Of a stretch of DNA of 12,028 nucleotides, positions 1-6,092 are shown in pieces; positions within the stretch are counted from its first letter, which is position 1, and each line of letters begins with the position of its first letter. This stretch comes from Kouleothrix aurantiaca. Its GTDB lineage: Bacteria > Chloroflexota > Chloroflexia > Chloroflexales > Roseiflexaceae. Position numbers and translations under genes: made by a program. The notes beneath the pieces are model-generated. The model was not told where the DNA came from and ran no database searches. It saw nothing but the letters and a program-made list of their open reading frames with translations. Where the stretch lies: NCBI GenBank assembly GCA_001399705.1, contig LJCR01000028.1, positions 1 through 12,028 on the forward strand, in the 5' to 3' direction.

Positions 1-117
1 CTCTTCGACCCAATCCACGACGCGGTGGCCGGCTCGTCGCGCGCCTACTGGTGGCCCAAACTGCAGTGTCTGGCCGGCGCCTTCCGCGACCTCGACTGCG
101 CGGCGCTGCTGGGGTGA
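1..117 (+). CDS. 3' end of a host gene, function unknown
   Basis: An open frame runs in from the left edge and ends at TGA (115-117), giving the last 38 residues of a protein ending WWPKLQCLAGAFRDLDCAALLG. Codon third positions are strongly G/C, unlike the element genes further right, so I read this as flanking chromosome. It is the only gene-like segment left of the repeats and points toward the element. The piece is too short to assign to a family. Confidence 0.6.
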   Translation, partial: LFDPIHDAVAGSSRAYWWPKLQCLAGAFRDLDCAALLG

Positions 118-330
118 GGGCGGGGCGGCAGACTGGGAGACAGGAGATGGGGAGACAAGGTGACGGGGTGACAAGATGATAAGATGACAAGATGAAGGTC
201 ATCCCAATGATATATCCTTAAATCTTCGTGTCTTCGTGCCTTCGTGGTTGCGTTCCCAATTTCTCCGTGCCCTCTGTGTCTCTGTGGTGAGTCTCTCGTT
301 TGTCGGTCGCCCGCTCGCGGACGCGCTGTA
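118..330. repeat. Degenerate host-type intergenic spacer repeats
   Basis: Bases 136-199 are a string of GGAGACA / GGTGACA / AAGATGACA-like units, and bases 222-291 are a string of TTCGTG(T/C)C and CTCTGTGTC units. Such low-complexity spacer families recur between genes in Chloroflexota and some other phyla. They produce spurious open frames on both strands with peptides of the 'TTKARRHED' and 'VTLSP' type. I see no gene, promoter or RNA here. The block supports the idea that chromosome, not element, extends to about base 320. Confidence 0.55.
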
Positions 331-433
331 TAAAACCTACAAATCGGCTGAAATACATTTGTCAATATTTGCTACAATACCAAAATTCATGATACTTCGC
401 TTCCTGATGCGGAATGAGGTGGGTGGGCAGGGG

Positions 434-457
434 GCGATATCCAACGCGATATCCAAT
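434..457. repeat. Tandem 12-bp repeat in the left border zone
   Basis: GCGATATCCAAC (434-445) is followed directly by GCGATATCCAAT (446-457), 11 of 12 bases identical. It lies in the AT-richer stretch between the host-type spacer and the first element terminator, where an attachment site would be expected. Nothing else in the window copies it. Its role as an attachment or integrase-binding site is only a guess. Confidence 0.4.
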
Positions 458-502
458 TTTTCGGTATATGATGGAATTGGATCTATGGTCTATAAAACAT
501 AA

Positions 503-525
503 AAACCCGCCTGATTTGCGGGTTT
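503..525 (-). terminator. Intrinsic terminator of the leftward operon
   Basis: AAACCCGC (503-510) and GCGGGTTT (518-525) form a perfect 8-bp stem with a 7-base loop. Read leftward, the stem is followed by a T-rich run (TTTTTATGTTTT), which makes it an intrinsic terminator for the operon whose last stop is at 673. Read rightward it has only three T's, so it should act mainly on leftward transcripts. The 11-bp repeat array would then lie inside the 3' untranslated part of that mRNA. Confidence 0.7.
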
Positions 526-550
526 GATAATGTGCTACTGGCATCTGTAG

Positions 551-649
551 AAGGGGTCGAGAGGGTCTACCCAGACCCTCCATAGACCCTCACCAGACCC
601 TCACCAGACCCTCAAGAGGGGGTCGAGAGGGTCTACCCAGACCCTCTCT
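551..649. repeat. Array of nine 11-bp phased units (AGACCCTC iterons)
   Basis: AGACCCTC starts at 573, 584, 595, 606 and 639, so spacings are 11, 11, 11 and 33 bases. The inverse, GAGGGTCT, is at 561-568 and 627-634. The stretch divides cleanly into nine 11-bp units. A three-unit block (551-580: AGGGGTCGAG, AGGGTCTACCC, AGACCCTC) recurs 66 bases on (617-646). Each GAGGGTCT-ACCC-AGACCCTC can fold into an 8-bp hairpin. The period does not fit a reading frame, so it is not coding repetition. Spacing close to one helical turn is what protein-binding iterons show, as in plasmid origins or translocase-recognition sites. Confidence 0.8.
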
Positions 650-672
650 GAGGTATTCACAAAGCCAAATTC

Positions 673-1431
673 CTAACCCTCCAAAATCCGCTGCTTCGCG
701 TCATCAACCGCCTTGCGGATGATTGCCTTTCGCTCGTCGATTGGTAGTTCCGAGTTCTTGTACCCCTCACACTGTGGGCCATGGCCGTAGAGTTTTGGAG
801 CGCTGTCGAATGCTGCTGGGCAGAACGGACAACCGAATGGCTTGGCATCCTTACGGTTCTGGATTTGTGCTTCCTTGGCGTCGGCGTCCAGTAGCCGATG
901 ACTTGCCATTGAGTGCAGCAGTAAGGCCCCCAGGAGTGCAATCAGGGGGATGATGACACCCTCCACCAGACTCATCGAGCCATAGACAATGAGTTGGTCA
1001 TTCGTTGGCCAGGTAATCGCACCTCCTTCTACCATCTTCCCATTCACAAGGTGCATTCCGAACAGCCCAGGAAGACGCTCGCGCAGGCTAACCAGAACGT
1101 TGAAGAACATACTGCCAAGCGCGCCAATGCCTGCCAGAGCACGGGAGAGCCAGATCTGGCCGGGCAACTTCACAGCAATACCGGCACTGCCGAGGTAGGT
1201 AGCCTCAATACAAGCTGCTGCGAACCACCCGACAAGCCACCCACGCGACTCAGCAAAGAAGTCGTGTGTACCGAATGCACCCACTCCACCAGCGAACAAG
1301 ACCGCTGCAAGCATGACACGCTCACCCCGTGAAAGTGACTTGATGATGCCACCGACGAACTGGAAAGCAGGCTCAATCCAATCGCCGTAGAAGCGAGCTA
1401 CCGAGTTTGTTGCCATTGACTGTGTGGTCAT
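673..1431 (-). CDS. Multi-pass membrane protein with C-terminal C2HC zinc finger
   Basis: This 252-residue protein is the last gene of the leftward operon. Hydrophobic segments lie at about residues 39-57, 64-87, 96-116 and 147-173, so about four membrane helices are expected. A charged cytoplasmic tail follows. It contains C201-x2-C204-x3-F208-x5-L214-x2-H217-x3-C221, which matches the classical C2H2 finger spacing with the last His replaced by Cys. The ATG at 1431 is preceded by AGGAGG at 5 bases, an excellent ribosome site. The 47-base gap to the upstream FtsK-like gene suggests co-transcription. A role as a membrane partner of the translocase, comparable in plan to the Spd membrane proteins of actinomycete elements, is inference. 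I recognise no named family. Confidence 0.85.
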   Translation of the reverse strand: MTTQSMATNSVARFYGDWIEPAFQFVGGIIKSLSRGERVMLAAVLFAGGVGAFGTHDFFAESRGWLVGWFAAACIEATYLGSAGIAVKLPGQIWLSRALAGIGALGSMFFNVLVSLRERLPGLFGMHLVNGKMVEGGAITWPTNDQLIVYGSMSLVEGVIIPLIALLGALLLHSMASHRLLDADAKEAQIQNRKDAKPFGCPFCPAAFDSAPKLYGHGPQCEGYKNSELPIDERKAIIRKAVDDAKQRILEG

Positions 1432-1478
1432 TTCGACCTCCTATAACTTGCCCGTCGTGGCGGGTCGTTCATTCACCA

Positions 1479-2723
1479 CTAAGCTGCAATCGCTGCGCCC
1501 GTTGTCTGGTCATCACCGAGTGCTCGGCGGATGCGGGCCAGTCGATCCTCCCGCCGCCCCTTCATCCGTTCAGCAATTTTGTTCCGTGACCAGCCAGCAC
1601 TGTGTAAAGCCTTTATTGTTTCATCATCAATGCTATCGGTTCCCGGTACTGGTTCCGAACCAGTTCCGTACTGGTTCCCATGCTCGGAACCAGTGATTTC
1701 GGGCGTTTTCACGGGAACCAGTTCCGTGGAACCACTCGGAACCGTTGGTGAAACACTTAACACTTCACCTTCACGAACTGGCTTAAGGTCGAAGATAAGA
1801 ACGAACCAGTTATTTCTTTCGGGATGCCATACAACTGCTGGACGCTTCTGCCGAAAGGCTTCCTGAGCAATGTCTTCTGGGCAACCGTGTTGCTTCCGTG
1901 CGCGTGTATCAATGAGTCCACCAAGGAAGATCAGGTAGTCGAAACACGCCTTCAGGTCGGAGTTGCCGCTGATACCAAGCGCCTGAACTGTGTCGTTCTG
2001 TGCCGCCAGCAGAATGCACTCACCGACCTTGCGGCCTTGGGTTAAGCGAGAGATCAGAAGTTCACCAGCATCAACCGGATTAGCCTTGCCATTCAACTTT
2101 TGGACAATCGCCAGGAACTCGTCGGCCACAAACGTTCGCTGTGGAAACTCACCCGACCGGCAAACACCGTTGTTCAGGTCAGTGAAACGGCTTGTCATGC
2201 CGGTTTCCATTGCCCGAAGCGCGCTGGCGATTTCCTGCCACGCCAGTCCACCACCGACAACCCGGCAAGGCCACTTACCCGGCTCGTTGTGCGGGTCGAT
2301 GGCAATACACTCCGTATTCAACCGCTGCCCCAGGATGGTTCGGAGGATGGTTGTCTTACCCGAACCCTTCGGGCCAGTCACCAGGACGTTTTGCTCTTGC
2401 GCGACCGTCGAGAGTTTAATGCTCTGGACTTGCGGCGCGACCGGGTTGAGGTCAAGCGGCTGGTACGGCGCACGAGCCTCGCCCCGAACGGCAGGAGCAG
2501 GAGTTGCAGGAACCACACTGTCGGTGGCATTCGTACTCGGTTGTTTCTTCTGATCTTGCGCCGCTTGCTCTCGCATGAGCGCAACGAAGTCGATGACCTG
2601 TGGTCGCGGGTCTTCATGAAGAAACCTCGCAATGCGCTGGCGGTTTTTGAACGAAACATATGCCATTATCGCCAGAATTGCGGCTTCAACGATTGGGTTC
2701 ATCAGAATACTCATGAAGTCCAT
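1479..2723 (-). CDS. FtsK/HerA-family DNA translocase-like ATPase, membrane-anchored
   Basis: This 414-residue protein starts with a short hydrophobic segment (about residues 8-24) and a charged, Pro-rich linker to about 100. The RecA-like ATPase core follows, with Walker A GPKGSGKTT (117-125), Walker B TFVADEF (197-203), SRLTQGR (225-231) with candidate arginine fingers, and a sensor strand LLAAQN (238-243) equivalent to the LATQ motif of FtsK. A Thr/Pro/Glu linker (about 323-364) leads to a helix-turn-helix-like tail (366-404). Such proteins pump DNA at the membrane, and the C-terminal domain could read a DNA signal as the gamma domain of FtsK or TraB does. The ATG abuts the upstream TAG stop (TAGATG), so translation is coupled. 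A relaxosome coupling protein or phage packaging ATPase are alternatives; no VirB4 or capsid gene is visible. Confidence 0.85.
   Translation of the reverse strand: MDFMSILMNPIVEAAILAIMAYVSFKNRQRIARFLHEDPRPQVIDFVALMREQAAQDQKKQPSTNATDSVVPATPAPAVRGEARAPYQPLDLNPVAPQVQSIKLSTVAQEQNVLVTGPKGSGKTTILRTILGQRLNTECIAIDPHNEPGKWPCRVVGGGLAWQEIASALRAMETGMTSRFTDLNNGVCRSGEFPQRTFVADEFLAIVQKLNGKANPVDAGELLISRLTQGRKVGECILLAAQNDTVQALGISGNSDLKACFDYLIFLGGLIDTRARKQHGCPEDIAQEAFRQKRPAVVWHPERNNWFVLIFDLKPVREGEVLSVSPTVPSGSTELVPVKTPEITGSEHGNQYGTGSEPVPGTDSIDDETIKALHSAGWSRNKIAERMKGRREDRLARIRRALGDDQTTGAAIAA
1638..1743. repeat. Cluster of GGAACC/GGTTCC motifs inside the ATPase linker
   Basis: Within about 106 bases the hexamer GGTTCC or its complement occurs seven times (1638, 1651, 1673, 1686, 1714, 1728, 1738). 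The longer form ACTGGTTCC/GGAACCAGT occurs four times (1648, 1670, 1686, 1714), in both orientations. The stretch encodes the low-complexity Gly/Ser/Glu/Pro/Val linker before the C-terminal helix-turn-helix. It may be simple repeat expansion in an unconstrained linker, or a DNA-level site. Confidence 0.6.
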
Positions 2724-3260
2724 CTACTTACCACCTTTCACGGCCACGTAAAACGCCTTGGCGACTTGGACGATTTGGAGTATGCCGTCGAGCACCAGGC
2801 GTTCGGGAAACAGTGTGATTGACCATCCAGCAACGCCAGCAATCAGGATTGCAACGCCATAGATTATTTGGGTTGGACTTTCAATCCCCAGCATCACGAA
2901 ATAGCTCGTTACGATGGCGAGGAACACACCAAATGCTGTGCTTCCCATGTCAAAAGCCGTTATGCCACGCGCCGCAAAAAGCATTCGAGGGGGCAGCTTA
3001 CCGCGCTGTTTCCAAGCGGCAAGTTCAAAGACTGAAAACGTGAATGGCGCGACATACCACCCCCAGCCTGTCTGCGGAATACCCAGACCCCGTGCGAACC
3101 ACCGGAGTGCAAGAATGGTAAAGTCTGCTCCGAGTTTCCAAAAAAATGCTCCAACGAGGATACTTACGACTGACGCGCCAAGCAACCAGACCATCTGACC
3201 AATCAAATCGGCGGTGAGCCGAACCTTTGTTTGCTGTTGAACCTGTGCTGATGTAGTCAT
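2724..3260 (-). CDS. Multi-pass inner membrane protein, unknown function
   Basis: This is a 178-residue protein with hydrophobic segments at about residues 20-44, 65-80, 100-122 and 128-151, and a short polar N-terminus (QVQQQTK). The region between segments two and three is basic (WKQRGKLPPR), so it probably faces the cytoplasm. The ATG at 3260 has GGAG 8 bases upstream. Its stop codon TAG directly touches the ATG of the FtsK-like gene, a strong sign that the two are made together and may act together. I do not recognise a family. An accessory membrane subunit of a DNA-transfer apparatus fits the context. Confidence 0.8.
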   Translation of the reverse strand: MTTSAQVQQQTKVRLTADLIGQMVWLLGASVVSILVGAFFWKLGADFTILALRWFARGLGIPQTGWGWYVAPFTFSVFELAAWKQRGKLPPRMLFAARGITAFDMGSTAFGVFLAIVTSYFVMLGIESPTQIIYGVAILIAGVAGWSITLFPERLVLDGILQIVQVAKAFYVAVKGGK

Positions 3261-3301
3261 TGTTTTGCTCCGTCTTATTACTTGGCGATCGTGGTCGCTC
3301 G

Positions 3302-4330
3302 TTAAAATGCTCGTCTAAAACCCATCGTATGCTGGTTGAAATATGGTTCGGTCAGAAAGTCATAGTCCACGTGCATGGAACTTGTTAATCCACCGTTGTT
3401 GATGAGATCCCATTTTCCGTCGCCATCGACATCGGCAACCATCCCGGTGTGCTGGTCGTCGGTGTACTGGCCGTACCAGAGGTCGCCTGGTTGTATGTCT
3501 GCCAGTTCGATTGGTTCGAGTGCTGGGTACTGACTAAACGTTGTTGCGCCAATGTCCTTGCCGGTTATTGTCAAGTAAACAAGTTGCATCGTACCTGAGC
3601 AATCAGCACCGCTTGTTGAGCGACCTCCGTAGACATATTGCAAACCCTGAAGGCTCAAGGCATAGTCGACAAGCTGCTGGCGAACAGCCACCTGATCTGT
3701 TACCCGCTGTGCCATTGCCAGCACTTCAGCGTAACGCTCTCGAACATTCCCGCCGCCTGTTCCCCAAACGCCTAGCTCGCCGTCATTCAGCGCCAGTTCG
3801 GGTTGGTTCGTCTGAAGCCCTGCCAGGATGTTCGGGTAGTAACCATTGGTGATTGTCTCAATCGTTGCTTGAAGCCCCTGCTCGCGACTGGTGTAATTTC
3901 GAACCCCACATCGGCCATTGATGTAGTTGAAGCAAGTCGCGCCATCGGCAGACTGCGTAGTGGCGAGTGGGTTAAAGGCTGCGTTGGTATTCTCACCAGC
4001 TTGCCATGCCGTAATGAACACTACTGTCTCAATGGTTGGCTGTGTGTTACCGAGTGCGTTGAGCAGATCGAGTGACCACTGCACCCGCGACTGATCGCCC
4101 AGTTGTGAAAGGTCAAGTTGGTTCGCTTGCACCTGTGGTTCAGCCTGAGCCTCGGCCTGCCGACCAACACGAACTTGGTATTGCTTACCGGCAACAGTCA
4201 CATTCCAGACCTTACTCGGAACTTCCGCCTTACCAAACGCCTTGGGGATACTCACACTCCCTGAAAGAAAAAGAAGAAGGTATGCGGCAATCAAGGTTGC
4301 TCCAAAAATTGTAAGAAGCTTGTTCACCAC
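3302..4330 (-). CDS. Secreted bifunctional cell-wall hydrolase: lysozyme-like plus NlpC/P60
   Basis: This 342-residue protein has an N-terminal signal or anchor segment (residues 5-28). A lysozyme/transglycosylase-like domain follows at about 80-175, with WQAGEN around a candidate catalytic E113, then NPLATT (120-125) and the NGYYPNILAGLQ tail (162-173). An NlpC/P60 cysteine peptidase domain spans about 218-342, with DCSG (C244) and QHTGM (H294), and N311 a possible third residue. Proteins pairing glycan cleavage with peptide cleavage, such as the CwlT type, open the cell wall locally for conjugation machines in Gram-positive elements. Position beside the membrane proteins and the ATPase supports that role here. 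Translation probably starts at GTG 4330 (GAGG six bases upstream); a second GTG is adjacent. A phage tail or lysis enzyme is the main alternative. Confidence 0.88.
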   Translation of the reverse strand: MVNKLLTIFGATLIAAYLLLFLSGSVSIPKAFGKAEVPSKVWNVTVAGKQYQVRVGRQAEAQAEPQVQANQLDLSQLGDQSRVQWSLDLLNALGNTQPTIETVVFITAWQAGENTNAAFNPLATTQSADGATCFNYINGRCGVRNYTSREQGLQATIETITNGYYPNILAGLQTNQPELALNDGELGVWGTGGGNVRERYAEVLAMAQRVTDQVAVRQQLVDYALSLQGLQYVYGGRSTSGADCSGTMQLVYLTITGKDIGATTFSQYPALEPIELADIQPGDLWYGQYTDDQHTGMVADVDGDGKWDLINNGGLTSSMHVDYDFLTEPYFNQHTMGFRRAF

Positions 4331-4342
4331 ACACCTCGCGCC

Positions 4343-4969
4343 CTACTTCTTTGCCGCCGCGATCATCGCCTTGGCCCGATTGTCAGCTTCCTGATCGGCA
4401 GCAGATTGGCTCTCACAACTCCACGTCTCAACCTTGCCCAGCGGGATGTTGTGCTCGTCGACTGCGACTGTGTGTGAGTGGAACGTCGCGTTTGCGCTAT
4501 TGCACTCGGCAGGACCAGCGACGGGGAAGGGCGTTGGCGTGCTGTTGATCATCGCCACAAGCCGTGTCAGGTTCGGGTCGGTCGTCGGCGTTGCCGGTGC
4601 TGCGGTAGCCTCAAACTTGATATTGGCATTAGCGGCAGGCACTACAACCACTCCACTCGTCGGTACGACGGGTGCTTGTGGCTGCGCTTGAGCTTGAGCT
4701 TGCGGCTGAACCGGCAGGCTCGTCGGCAGCGTGCGAACAGCCACGGTCGGCTGTGTTGCCACGGTTGGTGTGGTGACTGGTGAGATGTCGATCACACCTA
4801 ACCACACACCACCAGCCACAAGAAGAGTTACCCCGGCGACCAGCCAGCCCATGAAGCCACTCCCGCCGCGCTGCGACTGGGGAAGGTAAACGATTTGCGG
4901 TGCGGCAACCTGTGTCGGAGCAACCTCATTCACCTGTGCCTGCGACAAAATTTGCTCGGCTGTTAGCAT
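4343..4969 (-). CDS. Single-pass membrane protein with long Pro/Thr/Gln linker
   Basis: This is a 208-residue protein. A short cytoplasmic part (1-35) is followed by one membrane helix (about 38-60). A low-complexity stretch (about 64-150) contains alternating Gln-Ala (QAQAQAQPQA, 90-99) and TPT runs. A small C-terminal domain has two cysteines (C156, C185) that could form a disulfide outside the membrane, and the extreme end is charged. The layout suggests a tether holding a small folded domain across the wall layer. The start overlaps the stop of the upstream 76-residue gene by seven bases (ATGCTAA), with GGGAGG upstream, so the two are translationally coupled. No family recognised; the neighbouring wall hydrolase starts 12 bases downstream of its stop. 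Confidence 0.82.
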   Translation of the reverse strand: MLTAEQILSQAQVNEVAPTQVAAPQIVYLPQSQRGGSGFMGWLVAGVTLLVAGGVWLGVIDISPVTTPTVATQPTVAVRTLPTSLPVQPQAQAQAQPQAPVVPTSGVVVVPAANANIKFEATAAPATPTTDPNLTRLVAMINSTPTPFPVAGPAECNSANATFHSHTVAVDEHNIPLGKVETWSCESQSAADQEADNRAKAMIAAAKK

Positions 4970-5193
4970 GTCGACACCTCCCGCGTAAATAAGAATGTTT
5001 CCGCCAATTTCAGTCGCTTAAATCGCTGGATTAACATTAAGGCTTCGCGGAGTTCGAATTCACTTCGGATTACTCGCGCGTCGGTGTGGTCTAGGTACGT
5101 CACACAAAGATTGAGCGTGTTGTCGTTCTCGACAATGTGTATACTCGATGCACCAGATAATTGGCTAAGCGTTTGAAAGAGAACTTGTGTCAT
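4963..5193 (-). CDS. Small soluble protein, unknown function
   Basis: A 76-residue protein without membrane helices or recognisable motif. The pattern suggests an alpha/beta fold: strands around SIHIVEN and NLCVTYLDH, then a long helix (SEFELREALMLIQRFKRLK). The ATG at 5193 is preceded by GGAGG at 7 bases. Its last codons overlap the ATG of the membrane-tether gene. It is the third gene of the leftward operon and is probably an accessory or regulatory factor, but nothing in the sequence says which. Confidence 0.7.
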   Translation of the reverse strand: MTQVLFQTLSQLSGASSIHIVENDNTLNLCVTYLDHTDARVIRSEFELREALMLIQRFKRLKLAETFLFTREVSTC

Positions 5194-5217
5194 GACCGAC
5201 CTCCAAGAGAGTTGAAA

Positions 5218-5235
5218 GCCGGTCGGTGCCGGTCG
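5218..5235. repeat. Intergenic repeat GCCGGTCGG(T/A)GCCGGTCG, copy 1
   Basis: GCCGGTCGGTGCCGGTCG sits between the 83-residue gene and the 76-residue gene. The same 18-mer with one change lies at 7900-7917. In both places it is downstream of a stop codon and upstream of a ribosome site in the leftward sense, followed on the plus strand by GTGTTA. Internally it is a tandem of GCCGGTCGG. Confidence 0.65.
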
Positions 5236-5253
5236 GGTGTTAAAAAGCGATGA

Positions 5254-5505
5254 TTAATCGCACTCGCAGAAAGCTTCGGCCACAGCAGTCAGGACAAGTC
5301 TCTTGTTGAAGCCGAAAATCTCACAAAACTGATCGACGCTTTCAAACTCGCACTCAAGAACTTCATAAATCTGTTTTGCGCGTTCGATACTGAAATCGCC
5401 ACAGAAAAGATCGATGAGTTTATCGGCACCACCAAATTCGTTGAGTTCCTCCTGAAATCGCTCAACCAATTCAGCAACTTTAGCTTTTGCAATCTCATCC
5501 AACAT
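5254..5505 (-). CDS. Small acidic helical protein, unknown function
   Basis: The protein has 83 residues from the ATG at 5505, which has AAGGAG ten bases upstream. A longer frame could begin at TTG 5533-5535, but it would translate the ribosome site itself, so I reject it. The sequence is acidic and apparently all-helical (AKAKVAELVERFQEELNEF at 7-25, later SIERAKQIYEVLECEF), with four cysteines (CEFESVDQFCEIF, AFCECD). No family is recognised. It follows a perfect 18-bp palindrome in the same operon. Confidence 0.72.
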   Translation of the reverse strand: MLDEIAKAKVAELVERFQEELNEFGGADKLIDLFCGDFSIERAKQIYEVLECEFESVDQFCEIFGFNKRLVLTAVAEAFCECD

Positions 5506-5534
5506 GGCTGTATTACTCCTTATATAACTCCTCA

Positions 5535-5552
5535 AGATTCATCGATGAATCT
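5535..5552. promoter_or_regulatory. Perfect 18-bp palindrome between two operon genes
   Basis: AGATTCATCGATGAATCT reads identically on both strands and overlaps the last two bases of the upstream gene's stop codon complement (TAG at 5551-5553). As DNA it could bind a dimeric regulator; as RNA it could form a 7-bp stem with a TCGA loop just before the two AGGAG motifs that precede the 83-residue gene. Which of these matters cannot be told from sequence. Confidence 0.6.
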
Positions 5553-5781
5553 ACGCCAACCGTTCCGCTATCGCCGCAATACGTCCGTTGATACCGGAAA
5601 GTTCATTCATCGTGCGTCCTGGCGCAACTAGTGCAATCAAGCCACCAACGTCAGCGAGTTCCTCTTCAATATCCGACATTTCCAAAACATCTGCCAACGT
5701 GACGCGAGGATCGTTGACACGATCAATCAGTTCATCAAGAGCTTCGCCGGTTTCACGCTTGGCTGCAATCCATTCGAACAT
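5551..5781 (-). CDS. First gene of the leftward operon, small acidic protein
   Basis: The protein has 76 residues from ATG 5781, chosen because GGAAGG lies 8 bases upstream (GAAGGAAGGAAACAGCA-ATG). The longer frame from 5892 would run through the leader and has a composition unlike protein. It is acidic and helical (ETGEALDELIDRVND; EMSDIEEELADVGG), with the C-terminus SGINGRIAAIAERLA. No family is recognised. As the promoter-proximal gene of the operon it could be a regulator or partner of the downstream proteins, but there is no DNA-binding motif I can point to. Confidence 0.72.
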   Translation of the reverse strand: MFEWIAAKRETGEALDELIDRVNDPRVTLADVLEMSDIEEELADVGGLIALVAPGRTMNELSGINGRIAAIAERLA

Positions 5782-5832
5782 TGCTGTTTCCTTCCTTCGT
5801 TTTTTGTCTACTCTCGACCACTTACACTTATC

Positions 5833-5841
5833 AATATACCA
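5833..5841 (-). promoter_or_regulatory. Possible second leftward promoter, extended -10 only
   Basis: Read leftward the bases are TGGTATATT, an extended -10 (TGn plus TATATT), about 52 bases before the first ATG of the operon. I find no convincing -35 at 16-18 bases. It is weaker than the promoter at 5959-5987. Confidence 0.25.
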
Positions 5842-5958
5842 ATTACTAAGGAAGGGGTGGTAAAGTGAGATGATGCCTTTGATTACACACAAATTACAGG
5901 ATTGCTCATACTTTTGATGTCATTGTATAAAGTGTTTTTATGACACTAATTACTATTC

Positions 5959-5987
5959 ATTCTAGCACCCTAATGAATTCTCGTCAA
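5959..5987 (-). promoter_or_regulatory. Sigma70-type promoter of the leftward operon
   Basis: Read leftward: TTGACG (5987-5982), 17-base spacer, TAGAAT (5964-5959), with TGC before the -10, giving an extended -10. Each hexamer has one mismatch to consensus. Transcription would start near 5952 and leave a leader of about 170 bases before the first ATG at 5781. The leader contains a small AGTGT/ACACT hairpin near its start. Confidence 0.65.
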
Positions 5988-6065
5988 TATGTTACAAATA
6001 TTCATCTGAGCTTGAAGAATGTCAGGGTTATCTAAATACGCCCGTGGGTAGCAGTTGGGTGTTCT

Positions 6066-6092
6066 GAGTTGCGTATCTAAAACACGTAACTC
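6066..6092 (+). promoter_or_regulatory. Hairpin/operator-like inverted repeat upstream of the zinc-finger gene
   Basis: GAGTTGCGT (6066-6074) can pair with ACGTAACTC (6084-6092) over nine positions, one of them a G-T wobble, with a 9-base loop ATCTAAAAC. It lies 50 bases before the start codon of the rightward gene. It overlaps a weak promoter-like match (TTGGGT, 17 bases, TAAAAC), so an operator is as likely as an RNA structure. Confidence 0.4.

Noticed and set aside
45..365. Leftward frame of 106 codons across the left flank
   Set aside because: It is translated spacer repeat (TTKARRHED, VTLSP type) and overlaps the end of the host gene; no ribosome site.
329..498. TATAAAAC at 329-336 and 491-498 as short target-site repeats
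   Set aside because: Eight AT-rich bases twice within 170 bases is easily chance and does not flank the element.
236..583. Open frames on both strands between the spacer repeats and the 11-bp array
   Set aside because: They run through repeats and the terminator, have no ribosome site and no protein-like composition.
551..649. CRISPR array
   Set aside because: Units are 11 bases and contiguous, without unique spacers of constant length, and there are no cas genes.
1479..2723. Zot/pI-type filamentous phage assembly ATPase as the identity of the ATPase
   Set aside because: Walker A lies after a 110-residue N-terminal part rather than at the start, the membrane segment is N-terminal, there is a C-terminal HTH, and no filamentous-phage coat or rolling-circle replication gene is nearby.
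1990..2822. Long rightward frames (187 and 240 codons) opposite the FtsK-like gene
   Set aside because: Antisense shadows of a gene with clear Walker motifs; no ribosome sites and no recognisable domains.
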